Assembly: GCF_030653815.1 (NCBI RefSeq)
Contig: NZ_JAURYQ010000018.1
Coordinates: 1-33,454, forward strand
Direction: 5' to 3'
Source of the DNA: Rhodoferax sp.
Lineage (GTDB): Bacteria > Pseudomonadota > Gammaproteobacteria > Burkholderiales > Burkholderiaceae_C
DNA: 33,454 bases
Shown here piece by piece: positions 17,727-25,220 of this stretch (position 1 is the first letter of the stretch; each line of letters starts with the position of its first letter). The notes beneath the pieces were generated by a model, which was given only the letters and a program-made list of their open reading frames with translations, was not told the DNA's origin and ran no database searches. The position numbers and the translations under genes were made by a program.

Positions 17727-18698
17727 TTGTCAGTCGGAAAACTCCTCGTACAGCAAGGTGACCTCTTTCGGCGCGTCGCCTCCGTACAAATTTCGAAGCA
17801 CGACGGATCAATCATCCTTTCTCTGCTCCGTACAGGTGAAAACACCTCCGGTTGGTGCTTAAGTCAAGGCGCATCCCTCATGGAGCCAGTGAGCTATGAG
17901 GAGGCAAAACCTAAAACAAAGCGAATTTCAATTCACACAAGTGGGGTTGTGAACGTTCATGACACTGCATCCCCAACGCGGATATTTATTCCGTGCCTGT
18001 TGGATTTAAATGCCCCGATATTGGTTGTTGGTTATGTGGTTCCCAAAATCGATGCTTTGGACATTACAGAAGTCGGCAAAGGGGATCACGTAATTGTCTT
18101 CCCAGACGAAAATTCCGGACCAGTGGCATTCGAATTTCATGCAGTTCCAGCAACAGCCCCAACTTTGCCAGGTGAGCATTGGCGCCTCATTGTCGAGGGT
18201 CGATATGGAGTAGTTTGCACACTAGTCGATCCGGCGACGGTTGCGCGACCTCATGGAACACCTGCGAATGCGTTTTCTACTTATCAACTGGGCTCGGTGC
18301 TCGCCGTGCCAGCCATTCAAGAAGAACAGGCATTTATTCGTTTTCAGCAACTGATGCATGCCAATCAAGTTCTTCAGGCTTTGAAACACTCTGCAGTCTC
18401 TGAAGACTTACATTCGCAAATTGTGCAACGATCAATTGAACAAGGCCGAGGAATACAAGGGCCAAATGCTGAAGGAGTTTGGGAGATTGTGTGCAACGTT
18501 CCGATGCGGATTAGACCTAACCTAATAGTGAATTTTGCAGACCCAGAACGATACATCGCTGCCATGATTGATTTGCGCAAAGGTGACAATCGGCTGAACA
18601 AGGTACGAGTTCGCTTTACCGTCTACGATCAAAAAATGAAGCGGTTTATGAAGACGCCAGTTGAAATAGTCAGCGTTTTTCTTGATGCAGAACTCTAG
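17727..18698 (+). CDS. Hypothetical protein of unknown family (orphan gene at tRNA-Phe)
   Basis: This is a 323-residue soluble-looking protein I cannot assign to a family. It has no signal peptide, membrane segment or recognised catalytic motif. The N-terminal half is beta-rich (ISIHTSGVVNVHDTAS, FIPCLLDLNAPILVVGYVV). The middle reads HVIVFPDENSGPVAFEFHAV, and the C-terminal half is more helical and charged. The frame opens just after a stop at 17700-17702. The only upstream start is TTG 17727, with no clear ribosome-binding site, and ATG 17880 is an alternative. Base composition is markedly lower in GC than its neighbours: 28 of 60 bases in 18061-18120, against 41 of 60 in 16081-16140 in the kinase. 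Between tRNA-Phe and a recombinase remnant, it is best read as cargo of a decayed integrative element. The long intact frame suggests it may still be functional. Confidence 0.65.
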   Translation: MSVGKLLVQQGDLFRRVASVQISKHDGSIILSLLRTGENTSGWCLSQGASLMEPVSYEEAKPKTKRISIHTSGVVNVHDTASPTRIFIPCLLDLNAPILVVGYVVPKIDALDITEVGKGDHVIVFPDENSGPVAFEFHAVPATAPTLPGEHWRLIVEGRYGVVCTLVDPATVARPHGTPANAFSTYQLGSVLAVPAIQEEQAFIRFQQLMHANQVLQALKHSAVSEDLHSQIVQRSIEQGRGIQGPNAEGVWEIVCNVPMRIRPNLIVNFADPERYIAAMIDLRKGDNRLNKVRVRFTVYDQKMKRFMKTPVEIVSVFLDAEL

Positions 18699-18704
18699 GG
18701 GTGA

Positions 18705-18902
18705 TCAGCGTAAAGGTTTCACCCGCTCCCCCACGCGTGCCTTGACGTAATGCTCTGTCATATCGCGGTTTTTGTGCCCCAGCAGCGTTTGCGAGTGCGC
18801 CAGGTCGCCGGTATCGGTCGCAGCCTTGACCCGAATATCCCTGAATTGAAAATCCACCTTCGCCAGCGTGCGTGCTTTGTCGAAGCGTGAGGGATGGGTC
18901 AG
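18705..18902 (-). pseudogene. Tyrosine recombinase (phage-type integrase), 3' remnant
   Basis: On the - strand, a 65-codon open stretch ending at TGA (18705-18707) reads RFDKARTLAKVDFQFRDIR, then LAHSQTLLGHKNRDMTEHYV near the end. This is the C-terminal catalytic end of a tyrosine recombinase. The second catalytic Arg is in FRDIR, the histidine in LLGHK, and the nucleophilic Tyr in EHYV. A stop codon at 18903-18905 and the tcuB coding sequence lie directly upstream, so the N-terminal domains and first catalytic Arg are gone. No start codon is available. It is a broken gene and probably marks the far end of the element that entered at tRNA-Phe. No copy of the tRNA 3' end was found beside it as an attachment repeat. 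Confidence 0.82.
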
Positions 18903-20080
18903 TCATTACCCAGCACCAGGGAACTGGGCTGGCGCTTTTCTACCGCGTAACGCAACAGTGAAGCGGTGCGGTAAACACCGTGTGCAAATTTGCCATACGG
19001 CAAGGTGGCAAAAAAGGCCATCACCCCCCCCAGATGCAGTGCCAGCAGCAGCGCCAACGCGGGTGTGGCACGCGCCAGCCATAGCAGCAAACCGGTGGCG
19101 CTGGTTAAAAATAGCAGCGCGATAAAGCCGTAGTCCATCGGTGTTTGGGTCACATCACCGTGCTGGGGAGGGCGTTGCAGCTTAAGTCTGAACAGGCCAG
19201 CCGTGCCCAGCAGCAAACTGATACCCCCGACAACGCCCAGCAATTTGGGAAGACTCGGCAAGTCATATGGCGCGTGCCAGCCAAAGGCGTAGTGATAAAC
19301 CGTTGCCAAGCCTGTCGCCGCAAAACACAGAATGAGTCCGTAAAAGGTCAGGTGGTGGGCCCGGCGGCGCGACAGCGTGTACGCATCGTCATCGTTGTGA
19401 CACCCTTCGCCATGGCCGCCGTCCAGGTATTTGAGTTTGAGCACATCGTGTGTGGCTTGCAGGGCATCGCCGCCAGTGATGGCTTGCCCCGTGGTTGCTG
19501 GCGATACATCGTGCAGGAAGCGCGCGACACCGATCCCCAGGGCCAATACCGCCCACAAAAAGACCGGCGCAAACATCAGTACCAGCAGCTTGTGTGGGAA
19601 CAAGCTGTAAAAATTGCCCTGCAGTGGCCCACCCCACAGGCTGCCGTTCAAAGCCAGTGCCAACACCAGAAACAGGGCCAGACCACCAGCCAGCGCGAGT
19701 GATACGGCCAGGCCGTTGCGCTTGTAAAGCTGCCCCAGTGACGCAGGCCAGGCGTAGGCTACGTAGGTTTCGCCACGCACCTGCGCCATGGCTTGCGTCA
19801 CATTCACCGGAGATTCATGCGGTGGCGCGTACTCGCAGACGTGCAGACAGGCGCCACAGTTATGGCATAGGTTGGCCATATAGTGAATGTCGGCAGGGCT
19901 GAATGCCAGCCGCCGGGTCATGGCCGGGAATACCGCGCAAAACCCCTCGCAGTAGCGGCAGGCGTTGCAGATTTGCATCTGCCGTGCTACCTCGGTCACG
20001 GCGTGTGACGCTGTGCCTTGGCCCGCAGCCACTTGCCGGGCATCGTCTATCAGGCTGTCAAGCGCTTGCATGGATCTCAT
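18899..20080 (-). CDS. tcuB: TcuB/CitB-like Fe-S membrane electron-transfer protein
   Basis: This is a 393-residue member of the TcuB (tricarballylate utilisation B) family. TcuB reoxidises the flavin of TcuA and passes electrons to the membrane. The N-terminal part has two 4Fe-4S cysteine sets, [11 protein letters not shown] (C38, C41, C44, C48) and [11 protein letters not shown] (C72, C75, C78, C82). The rest is a membrane domain with about six hydrophobic segments and several histidines ([24 protein letters not shown]) that could bind haem. No tcuA (FAD tricarballylate dehydrogenase) or tcuC is seen. Instead a molybdopterin oxidoreductase lies 105 bases upstream on the same strand. The last four bases overlap an integrase remnant, so the exact C-terminus may have been altered by an insertion. 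ATG 20080 or the in-frame ATG three codons later could be the start. Confidence 0.87.
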   Translation of the reverse strand: MRSMQALDSLIDDARQVAAGQGTASHAVTEVARQMQICNACRYCEGFCAVFPAMTRRLAFSPADIHYMANLCHNCGACLHVCEYAPPHESPVNVTQAMAQVRGETYVAYAWPASLGQLYKRNGLAVSLALAGGLALFLVLALALNGSLWGGPLQGNFYSLFPHKLLVLMFAPVFLWAVLALGIGVARFLHDVSPATTGQAITGGDALQATHDVLKLKYLDGGHGEGCHNDDDAYTLSRRRAHHLTFYGLILCFAATGLATVYHYAFGWHAPYDLPSLPKLLGVVGGISLLLGTAGLFRLKLQRPPQHGDVTQTPMDYGFIALLFLTSATGLLLWLARATPALALLLALHLGGVMAFFATLPYGKFAHGVYRTASLLRYAVEKRQPSSLVLGND

Positions 20081-20096
20081 CTTGTAATGGGTTGGT

Positions 20097-20127
20097 GAAA
20101 TACCGATGCCAGCGTAGCACGGGTCAA
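20097..20127 (-). promoter_or_regulatory. Weak candidate promoter for tcuB
   Basis: On the - strand TTGACC (20127-20122) and TATTTC (20102-20097) are 19 bases apart and lie 16 bases before the tcuB start. The spacing is long and the -10 is poor. Read-through from the upstream molybdoenzyme gene is equally possible. Confidence 0.25.
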
Positions 20128-20185
20128 CCCGGCGGTCTTTGTGCTTGATCAGTTTATGTGTGTTTCAAGCTGCTTCGCGGGCACT

Positions 20186-22261
20186 TCAATCCACGACCAG
20201 AGCGACTTCCACCAGGCAGTCATAAAACGTGGGGCCGTGGCCCAGGTCGGTCAAATTCTGGCTGGTGAGCTGGTTCACATTGGTGCCATTCAGGCCCAGT
20301 TTGCGCCACCAGACGCCCAACCCGTTGACCACGCCCGGACGCGCGCGGTCGCTTAACTCGACGCGGCATCGGTAGTCGCCCCGGCTGTTGAAGACGCGCA
20401 CCACATCGCCGCTGGTCAGGCCGCGCGCAGCAGCATCGTCCGGGTGCATTTCCAGCAGCGGTTCGCCTTCGCTGTCCTGCAGACTTTTGACGTTGACAAA
20501 GCTGGAATTCAAAAAGTTGCGCGCCGGCGGCGAGATCATGGCCAGCGGGTAGGCGCTGGCGCTGTGTGCCACCTCATGGTTGGGCACATGGTCGGGCAGG
20601 CCATCCAGGCCCTGCGCCGCCAGCCGTTCACTGAAAAATTCACACTTGCCGGAAGGTGTGGGAAAGTTGCCCAGCGCAAACGGCGCGTCCAGCATGGGCA
20701 GGGTCACAAAGCCGTGCTGGAGCAGGGCGTCAAAGTCGACCGCATCGCCATAGGCCTGCCGGCACAGCGCCTCGTCACTGCCGGCAAAGCACGGGTCGGT
20801 CAAGCCCATGCGCGCGGCCAGTTCCCGAAAAATCCAGGTATTGGGTTTGGCTTCGCCCAGCGGCGTAATCGCCGGCCGATTCAGCAGCGCATCGGTATGG
20901 CCGTAAGCGCTGTGCACATCCCAATGCTCCAACTGGGTGGTGGCGGGCAGCAGGTAGTCGGCGTAGTCGGCGGTGTCGGTCTGGAAATGCTCCAGCACCA
21001 CCGTGAAGAGGTCATCGCGCGCAAAGCCTTGTGCCACCTTGGCGGATTCGGGCGCTACCGCCACCGGGTTGCTGTTGTAGACCACCAGGGCCTCGATGGC
21101 CGGGCCAAATTCCGGACCGCCCGCGCGCAGCAGGTCGTCGCCGATGGTAACCATATTGATGCTGCGTGGCGTGCGCCCAGCCAGCAAGTCAGGGCGTTGC
21201 AGTGCGGCGCGTTGCACCGGAAACGCCCCCGAGTTCGACAGCAGCACGCCACCGGCGCGGTGGCGCCAGGCGCCAATCAGGGCGGGCAGGCAGGCGATCA
21301 GGCGCACCGCGTTGCCGCCACCGTGCACCCGCTGCAGGCCGTAGTTCATGCGGATGGCGGCGGGTTGGCCGTTGTGGGCGCAGGCGCCGTAGTCGTGGGC
21401 CAGGGCGCGAATCTGCTCCGGCGCAATGCCGCACACCGCCGCCGCACGTTCCGGGGGCCACTGCAGGGCGCGCGCTTGCAAGGCGTCCCAGCCCACGGTG
21501 TAGCTATCCAGGTAGTCATGGTCGAGCCAGTCGTGCTGGATCAGCTCGTGCATCAGGCCCAAGGCCAGGGCGCCATCGGTGCCCGGCAGCAGGGCGATGT
21601 GCTCATGGCATTTCTCTGCGGTCTCACTCTTGCGCGGGTCGATGCAAATGAGTTTGGCGCCGTCGCGTTTGGCCTGAGCCGCATAGCGCCAGAAGTGCAG
21701 GTTGCTGCTGACCGAGTTGCTGCCCCAGATCAGAATCAGTTTCGACTCGGCAAAAAACTCCACCCGCATACCGACCTTGCCGCCCAGCGTCTGCACCAGC
21801 CCTTCGCCCCCCGCAGCGGCACAAATGGTGCGCTCCAGCTGGGAGGTGCCTAATTTGTTAAAAAAACGCGCCGCAATGCTCTCGCCCTGCACCAGACCCA
21901 TGGTGCCGGCATAACTGTAGGGCAGGATGGCTTGCGGGTCGCGCGCGGCTATTGAAGACAGGCGCGCGGCGATGTCGCTCAAGGCAGCGTCCCAGCTCAC
22001 GGGCTTAAACTGGCCGCTGCCCTTGGGGCCGACACGCTTCAGGGGATGCAGCAGGCGCTCGGGGTGGTAGGTGCGCTCGGGGTAGCGCGACACCTTGGTG
22101 CACAGGCTGCCGGCCGTGTGCGGGTGCGCCGGGTTGCCCTGCACCTTGACGGCCACACCGTCCTGCACCGTGGTCAGCAGCGAACAGGTGTCGGGGCAGT
22201 CGTGCGGACAGGCGCCCAGAATCTGGGAAAGCGCCAGGGGGTGCGAAGAAGGCTGGTTCAT
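20186..22261 (-). CDS. Molybdopterin-dependent oxidoreductase (Mo-bisPGD, 4Fe-4S), substrate unknown
   Basis: This is a 691-residue enzyme of the DMSO reductase superfamily. The start is placed at ATG 22261 (MNQPSSHPLALSQILG), because the 72-residue upstream extension of the frame is not family-like. The N-terminal 4Fe-4S motif CPHDCPDTC with a fourth cysteine is at C18, C22, C26 and C54. The molybdopterin domain follows with YSYAGTMGLVQGES, and WGSNSVSSNLHFW binds the first pterin guanine dinucleotide. A C-terminal molydopterin-dinucleotide-binding barrel contains LEMHPDDAAARGL and the ending GPTFYDCLVEVALV. There is no Tat signal, so it should be cytosolic. The metal ligand and substrate cannot be told from sequence alone. 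It lies upstream of tcuB on the same strand, making TcuB a possible electron partner. Confidence 0.9.
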   Translation of the reverse strand: MNQPSSHPLALSQILGACPHDCPDTCSLLTTVQDGVAVKVQGNPAHPHTAGSLCTKVSRYPERTYHPERLLHPLKRVGPKGSGQFKPVSWDAALSDIAARLSSIAARDPQAILPYSYAGTMGLVQGESIAARFFNKLGTSQLERTICAAAGGEGLVQTLGGKVGMRVEFFAESKLILIWGSNSVSSNLHFWRYAAQAKRDGAKLICIDPRKSETAEKCHEHIALLPGTDGALALGLMHELIQHDWLDHDYLDSYTVGWDALQARALQWPPERAAAVCGIAPEQIRALAHDYGACAHNGQPAAIRMNYGLQRVHGGGNAVRLIACLPALIGAWRHRAGGVLLSNSGAFPVQRAALQRPDLLAGRTPRSINMVTIGDDLLRAGGPEFGPAIEALVVYNSNPVAVAPESAKVAQGFARDDLFTVVLEHFQTDTADYADYLLPATTQLEHWDVHSAYGHTDALLNRPAITPLGEAKPNTWIFRELAARMGLTDPCFAGSDEALCRQAYGDAVDFDALLQHGFVTLPMLDAPFALGNFPTPSGKCEFFSERLAAQGLDGLPDHVPNHEVAHSASAYPLAMISPPARNFLNSSFVNVKSLQDSEGEPLLEMHPDDAAARGLTSGDVVRVFNSRGDYRCRVELSDRARPGVVNGLGVWWRKLGLNGTNVNQLTSQNLTDLGHGPTFYDCLVEVALVVD

Positions 22262-22398
22262 GAACGAGCAGTCAAATAAAACAGTATAGGCGGGCAAAAC
22301 GCTGTGCGTTACCGGGCTGCAGAGGCACCAACCGAGCGTAGGGATAGCGGATGGTGGGACAATTCTTAATCCAATCATTTCAGTCCTGAATATCCCCA

Positions 22399-23208
22399 AT
22401 GCCGCCCATGAATCTGACTGACGCCTCCCTTTTACCGGAACTCCGCTCGCGCCTTGATCAGCATCCGCTGTATGCATCGGTGCGCACCATGAAAGACCTG
22501 CGTTGCTTCATGGAGCATCATGTGTATGCCGTGTGGGACTTCATGTCGCTGGTCAAATTTTTGCAAGGCGCGGTGGCGCCGGTGTCCGTGCCATGGCTGC
22601 CCACCGGAAATGCGCGTTCCACCCTGGTGCAGCGGTTTATCAATGAAATCGTGCTGGGTGAGGAAACCGATGAGGGTTTCCCTGATGCCAACGGGCATCC
22701 TGCGTTCATCAGCCATTTCGACCTTTACCTCGGGGCGATGGAAGAGGTGGGTGCCGACACCCGACCGGTGCATGCCTTTTTGAAGGTCGTCAGAAAAAAA
22801 GGCCTCGCAGCAGCGCTTTTGAAGTGCGACATTCCGGAGCCGTCACGCCGCTTCATGGCGACAACCTTCGGTCTTCTTGACACCCAGAAACCGCATCTGG
22901 TCGGCGCGGCCTTTGCCATGGGGCGCGAACAGGTCATCCCCGGCATGTTCAGGGCGTTGCTGGCAGACATGGGCATCAGCAAAAAAAGCGCGCCACTGTT
23001 TCACTACTACCTTGAACGTCACATCCACCTTGACGATGAGTTGCATGGCCCGCTCGCGCTTCAAATGTTGGCGCAGCTCTGCGGCGACAGCGCCGGAAAA
23101 AAGAAGGCGGCAGACAAGGCTGCCCGGCAGGCGATTGAGGCGCGAATCAAGTTTTGGGATGGTGTGCGCGGCAGCCTGCCGTCAGGCTCGAAAAAGCGCA
23201 AGCCTTAG
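22399..23208 (+). CDS. DUF3050 family protein (haem-oxygenase-like fold)
   Basis: This is a 269-residue, mainly helical protein of the DUF3050 family, which I place in the haem-oxygenase-like fold group. Function is not established. From ATG 22399 (an in-frame ATG at 22408 is an alternative), helix 1 carries FMEHHVYAVWDFMS (E39, H40, H41). A middle helix carries GREQVIPGMF (E177). A later helix carries HIHLDDELHG, giving H208-x3-D212-x3-H216. This spacing of acidic and histidine residues resembles the ligand sets of haem-oxygenase-like dimetal oxidases, which is an inference only. The C-terminus is lysine-rich. The gene is divergent from the molybdoenzyme and 46 bases from an M20 amidohydrolase. 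The 137-base divergent gap shows no clear promoter. Confidence 0.82.
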   Translation: MPPMNLTDASLLPELRSRLDQHPLYASVRTMKDLRCFMEHHVYAVWDFMSLVKFLQGAVAPVSVPWLPTGNARSTLVQRFINEIVLGEETDEGFPDANGHPAFISHFDLYLGAMEEVGADTRPVHAFLKVVRKKGLAAALLKCDIPEPSRRFMATTFGLLDTQKPHLVGAAFAMGREQVIPGMFRALLADMGISKKSAPLFHYYLERHIHLDDELHGPLALQMLAQLCGDSAGKKKAADKAARQAIEARIKFWDGVRGSLPSGSKKRKP

Positions 23209-23254
23209 CCAGGGCGCCAACACAGTTTATTCATCAGTCTGAAAGTGAGCAATC

Positions 23255-24442
23255 ATGAAAATCATTGATGCCATCCTCACCCAGGCGCCCGGTCTGGCCG
23301 CTCTTCGCCGCGACCTGCACGCCCACCCTGAGCTGTGCTTCAACGAGTTCCGCACCGCCGATGTGGTGGCCGCCAAGCTAACCGATTGGGGTATTCCGGT
23401 GCACCGTGGGCTGGGCACCACCGGTGTGGTCGGCATCGTCAAAAACGGTACCTCCAGCCGGGCCATTGGTTTGCGTGCCGACATGGACGCGCTGCCCATG
23501 CAGGAGGCCAACACCTTCGCCCACGCCAGCACCCAGCCTGGCAAGATGCACGCCTGCGGTCACGACGGTCATACCGCCATGTTGCTGGCCGCAGCCCAGT
23601 ACTTCGCCAAGCACCGCAACTTTGACGGCACGGTTTACCTGATCTTTCAGCCCGCCGAAGAAGGCGGTGGCGGTGCCCGCGAGATGATCAAGGACGGTCT
23701 GTTCGACAAGTTCCCGATGGACGCGGTGTTCGGCATGCACAACTGGCCGGGCTTGCAGTTTGGCCAGTTTGCCGCCAGCGCGGGTCCGGTGATGGCGTCC
23801 AGCAACGAGTTCAAGATCACGATTCACGGCAAGGGCGGTCACGCCGCCATGCCGCACAACGCGCTCGACCCGGTGCCGGTGGCCTGCCAGCTGGTGCAGT
23901 CGTTCCAGACCATCATCAGCCGCAACCTCAAGCCCATTGAGGCGGGCGTGATCTCGGTCACCAGGATCCACGCCGGCGAAGCCACCAACGTGATTCCCAA
24001 TCGCTGCGAGCTGCAAGGCACGGTGCGCACCTTTTCTCTGGCGGTGCTGGACCAGATCGAGCAGCGCATGCGCACGATGACCGAGCACGTCTGTGCCGCC
24101 TCAGGCTTGCATGCTGACTTTGAGTTCAAGCGCAACTACCCGCCCACCATCAACAGCGCCGCCGAGGCCGACTTTGCGCGCCAGGTGATGGCCGAGATTG
24201 TGGGCGCGGACCAGGTGCTGGTGCAGGAGCCGACCATGGGTGCCGAAGACTTTTCCTTCATGCTGCAGGCCAAGCCGGGTTGTTATGCCTTCATTGCCAA
24301 TGGCGACGGCGACCACCGCGCCCTCGGTCATGGTGGCGGGCCGTTCATGCTGCACAACCCCAGCTACGACTTCAACGATGACCTGCTGCCGATCGGCGCG
24401 ACTTACTGGGTGCGGCTGGCCGAGGCCTGGCTGAAGGGGTGA
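23255..24442 (+). CDS. M20 family metallo-amidohydrolase (hippurate hydrolase/HipO-like)
   Basis: This is a 395-residue zinc amidohydrolase of the M20D group, which includes hippurate hydrolase, IAA-amino acid hydrolase and N-acetyl-amino acid deacetylases. It cleaves an N-acyl or aroyl amide from an amino acid. Metal-site motifs are visible: RADMDALP near 74-81, the ACGHDGHTAM block with C101 and H103, PAEEGGGGA with the catalytic and ligand glutamates E135/E136, and GMHNWPG with H162. The central dimerisation lid contains HGKGGHAAMPH. GAEDFSFML near the end is also typical. The exact substrate is not readable from sequence. AAAGTGAG upstream is a modest ribosome-binding site. It may be co-transcribed with the DUF3050 gene, and it converges on coaX with only three bases between stop codons. 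Confidence 0.92.
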   Translation: MKIIDAILTQAPGLAALRRDLHAHPELCFNEFRTADVVAAKLTDWGIPVHRGLGTTGVVGIVKNGTSSRAIGLRADMDALPMQEANTFAHASTQPGKMHACGHDGHTAMLLAAAQYFAKHRNFDGTVYLIFQPAEEGGGGAREMIKDGLFDKFPMDAVFGMHNWPGLQFGQFAASAGPVMASSNEFKITIHGKGGHAAMPHNALDPVPVACQLVQSFQTIISRNLKPIEAGVISVTRIHAGEATNVIPNRCELQGTVRTFSLAVLDQIEQRMRTMTEHVCAASGLHADFEFKRNYPPTINSAAEADFARQVMAEIVGADQVLVQEPTMGAEDFSFMLQAKPGCYAFIANGDGDHRALGHGGGPFMLHNPSYDFNDDLLPIGATYWVRLAEAWLKG

Positions 24443-24445
24443 GCG

Positions 24446-25210
24446 TCAACCAAACCGGTGCGCCGCCAACTCCAGCAGGCCGTCAAACAGCAGGTTGTCC
24501 ACCAGTTCAAAGGGCACCGACATGCTGGGCGCCATTTTCCAGCCGGCGCCGCCGGTCATGATGCAACGCGGCTCGGTGCCGCAGTGCTGGCGCAGGTGCT
24601 GCACCATGCGCTCGACCGCGCCGGCAATGGCGTAGGTGCCGCCGCTGGTCAGGGCGTCGCTGGTGTTGGTGGGAAATTCGCACACATTGCCAGTGGGCAC
24701 ATGCAGGCCGGCGGTGCCGGATTCCAGCGCTCGAAGCATGATGCCGTGGCCGGGCAAAATCAGCCCGCCCAAAAATTTGCCTTGCGTGTCGATGGCGTCC
24801 ACGGTGACTGCGGTGCCCACCATCACCACCACCAGTGGGCGCGCCGGGCCCTGTGCCAGGCTGCGGTGCCAGGCCCCGATCATGGCCACCCAGCGGTCGG
24901 CACCCAGGCGTGCCGGGTAGTCGTAGCCGTTGCTCAGGCCGGCCTCATGGCTGCTGGCCACCACCCAGTTGGCGGACACGTCCCACAGTTCCATCTGTTC
25001 TTCGACCCGGCGCTTGATGGCGTCGCCCGCCACGGTGCAGCCCAGCATGCGCGCCGGATGTGGCAGACCAACCCAGTCGCCGCTGGCCAGGCGGTCAATG
25101 TTTTCCAGGAACTCGACACCTTGCGCCAATAAGGGTGCGTTGCGCTGCGGTGCGGTGTGCAGCGCCCACTTCAAGCGGGTGTTGCCGATATCAATGGCCA
25201 AAAATGTCAT
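24446..25210 (-). CDS. coaX: Type III pantothenate kinase CoaX
   Basis: CoaX catalyses the first step of coenzyme A synthesis, phosphorylating pantothenate with ATP. It belongs to the type III (ASKHA-fold) kinases, which are feedback-insensitive and need a monovalent cation. The protein has 254 residues from ATG 25210 ([17 protein letters not shown]). Motifs in order are the phosphate loop DIGNTRLKW (7-15), GADRW with the catalytic D105, GTAVTVDAI (132-140) and [15 protein letters not shown]. In many betaproteobacteria coaX follows birA. Here its upstream neighbour, 10 bases away on the same strand, is a persulfide dioxygenase-rhodanese fusion, and no birA is seen. Confidence 0.96.
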   Translation of the reverse strand: MTFLAIDIGNTRLKWALHTAPQRNAPLLAQGVEFLENIDRLASGDWVGLPHPARMLGCTVAGDAIKRRVEEQMELWDVSANWVVASSHEAGLSNGYDYPARLGADRWVAMIGAWHRSLAQGPARPLVVVMVGTAVTVDAIDTQGKFLGGLILPGHGIMLRALESGTAGLHVPTGNVCEFPTNTSDALTSGGTYAIAGAVERMVQHLRQHCGTEPRCIMTGGAGWKMAPSMSVPFELVDNLLFDGLLELAAHRFG

Positions 25211-25220
25211 GGTCGCATTA

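Noticed and set aside
17605..17862. A short + strand frame beginning inside tRNA-Phe
   Set aside because: It starts within the tRNA and its terminator hairpin and overlaps the longer orphan gene out of frame.
18670..18906. A 78-codon - strand frame with an ATG over the integrase remnant
   Set aside because: It is in a different frame from the recombinase signature and crosses the end of the orphan gene; its peptide has no family-like features.
17650..18910. Direct repeat of the tRNA-Phe 3' end (attachment site) near the integrase remnant
   Set aside because: I looked for a copy of the T-arm/acceptor sequence around 18690-18910 and saw none, so no att pair is claimed.
20444..21853. A 469-codon + strand frame over the molybdoenzyme
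   Set aside because: Low-complexity His/Gly/Val/Ala composition and no motifs; the - strand frame has the Fe-S and pterin-binding motifs.
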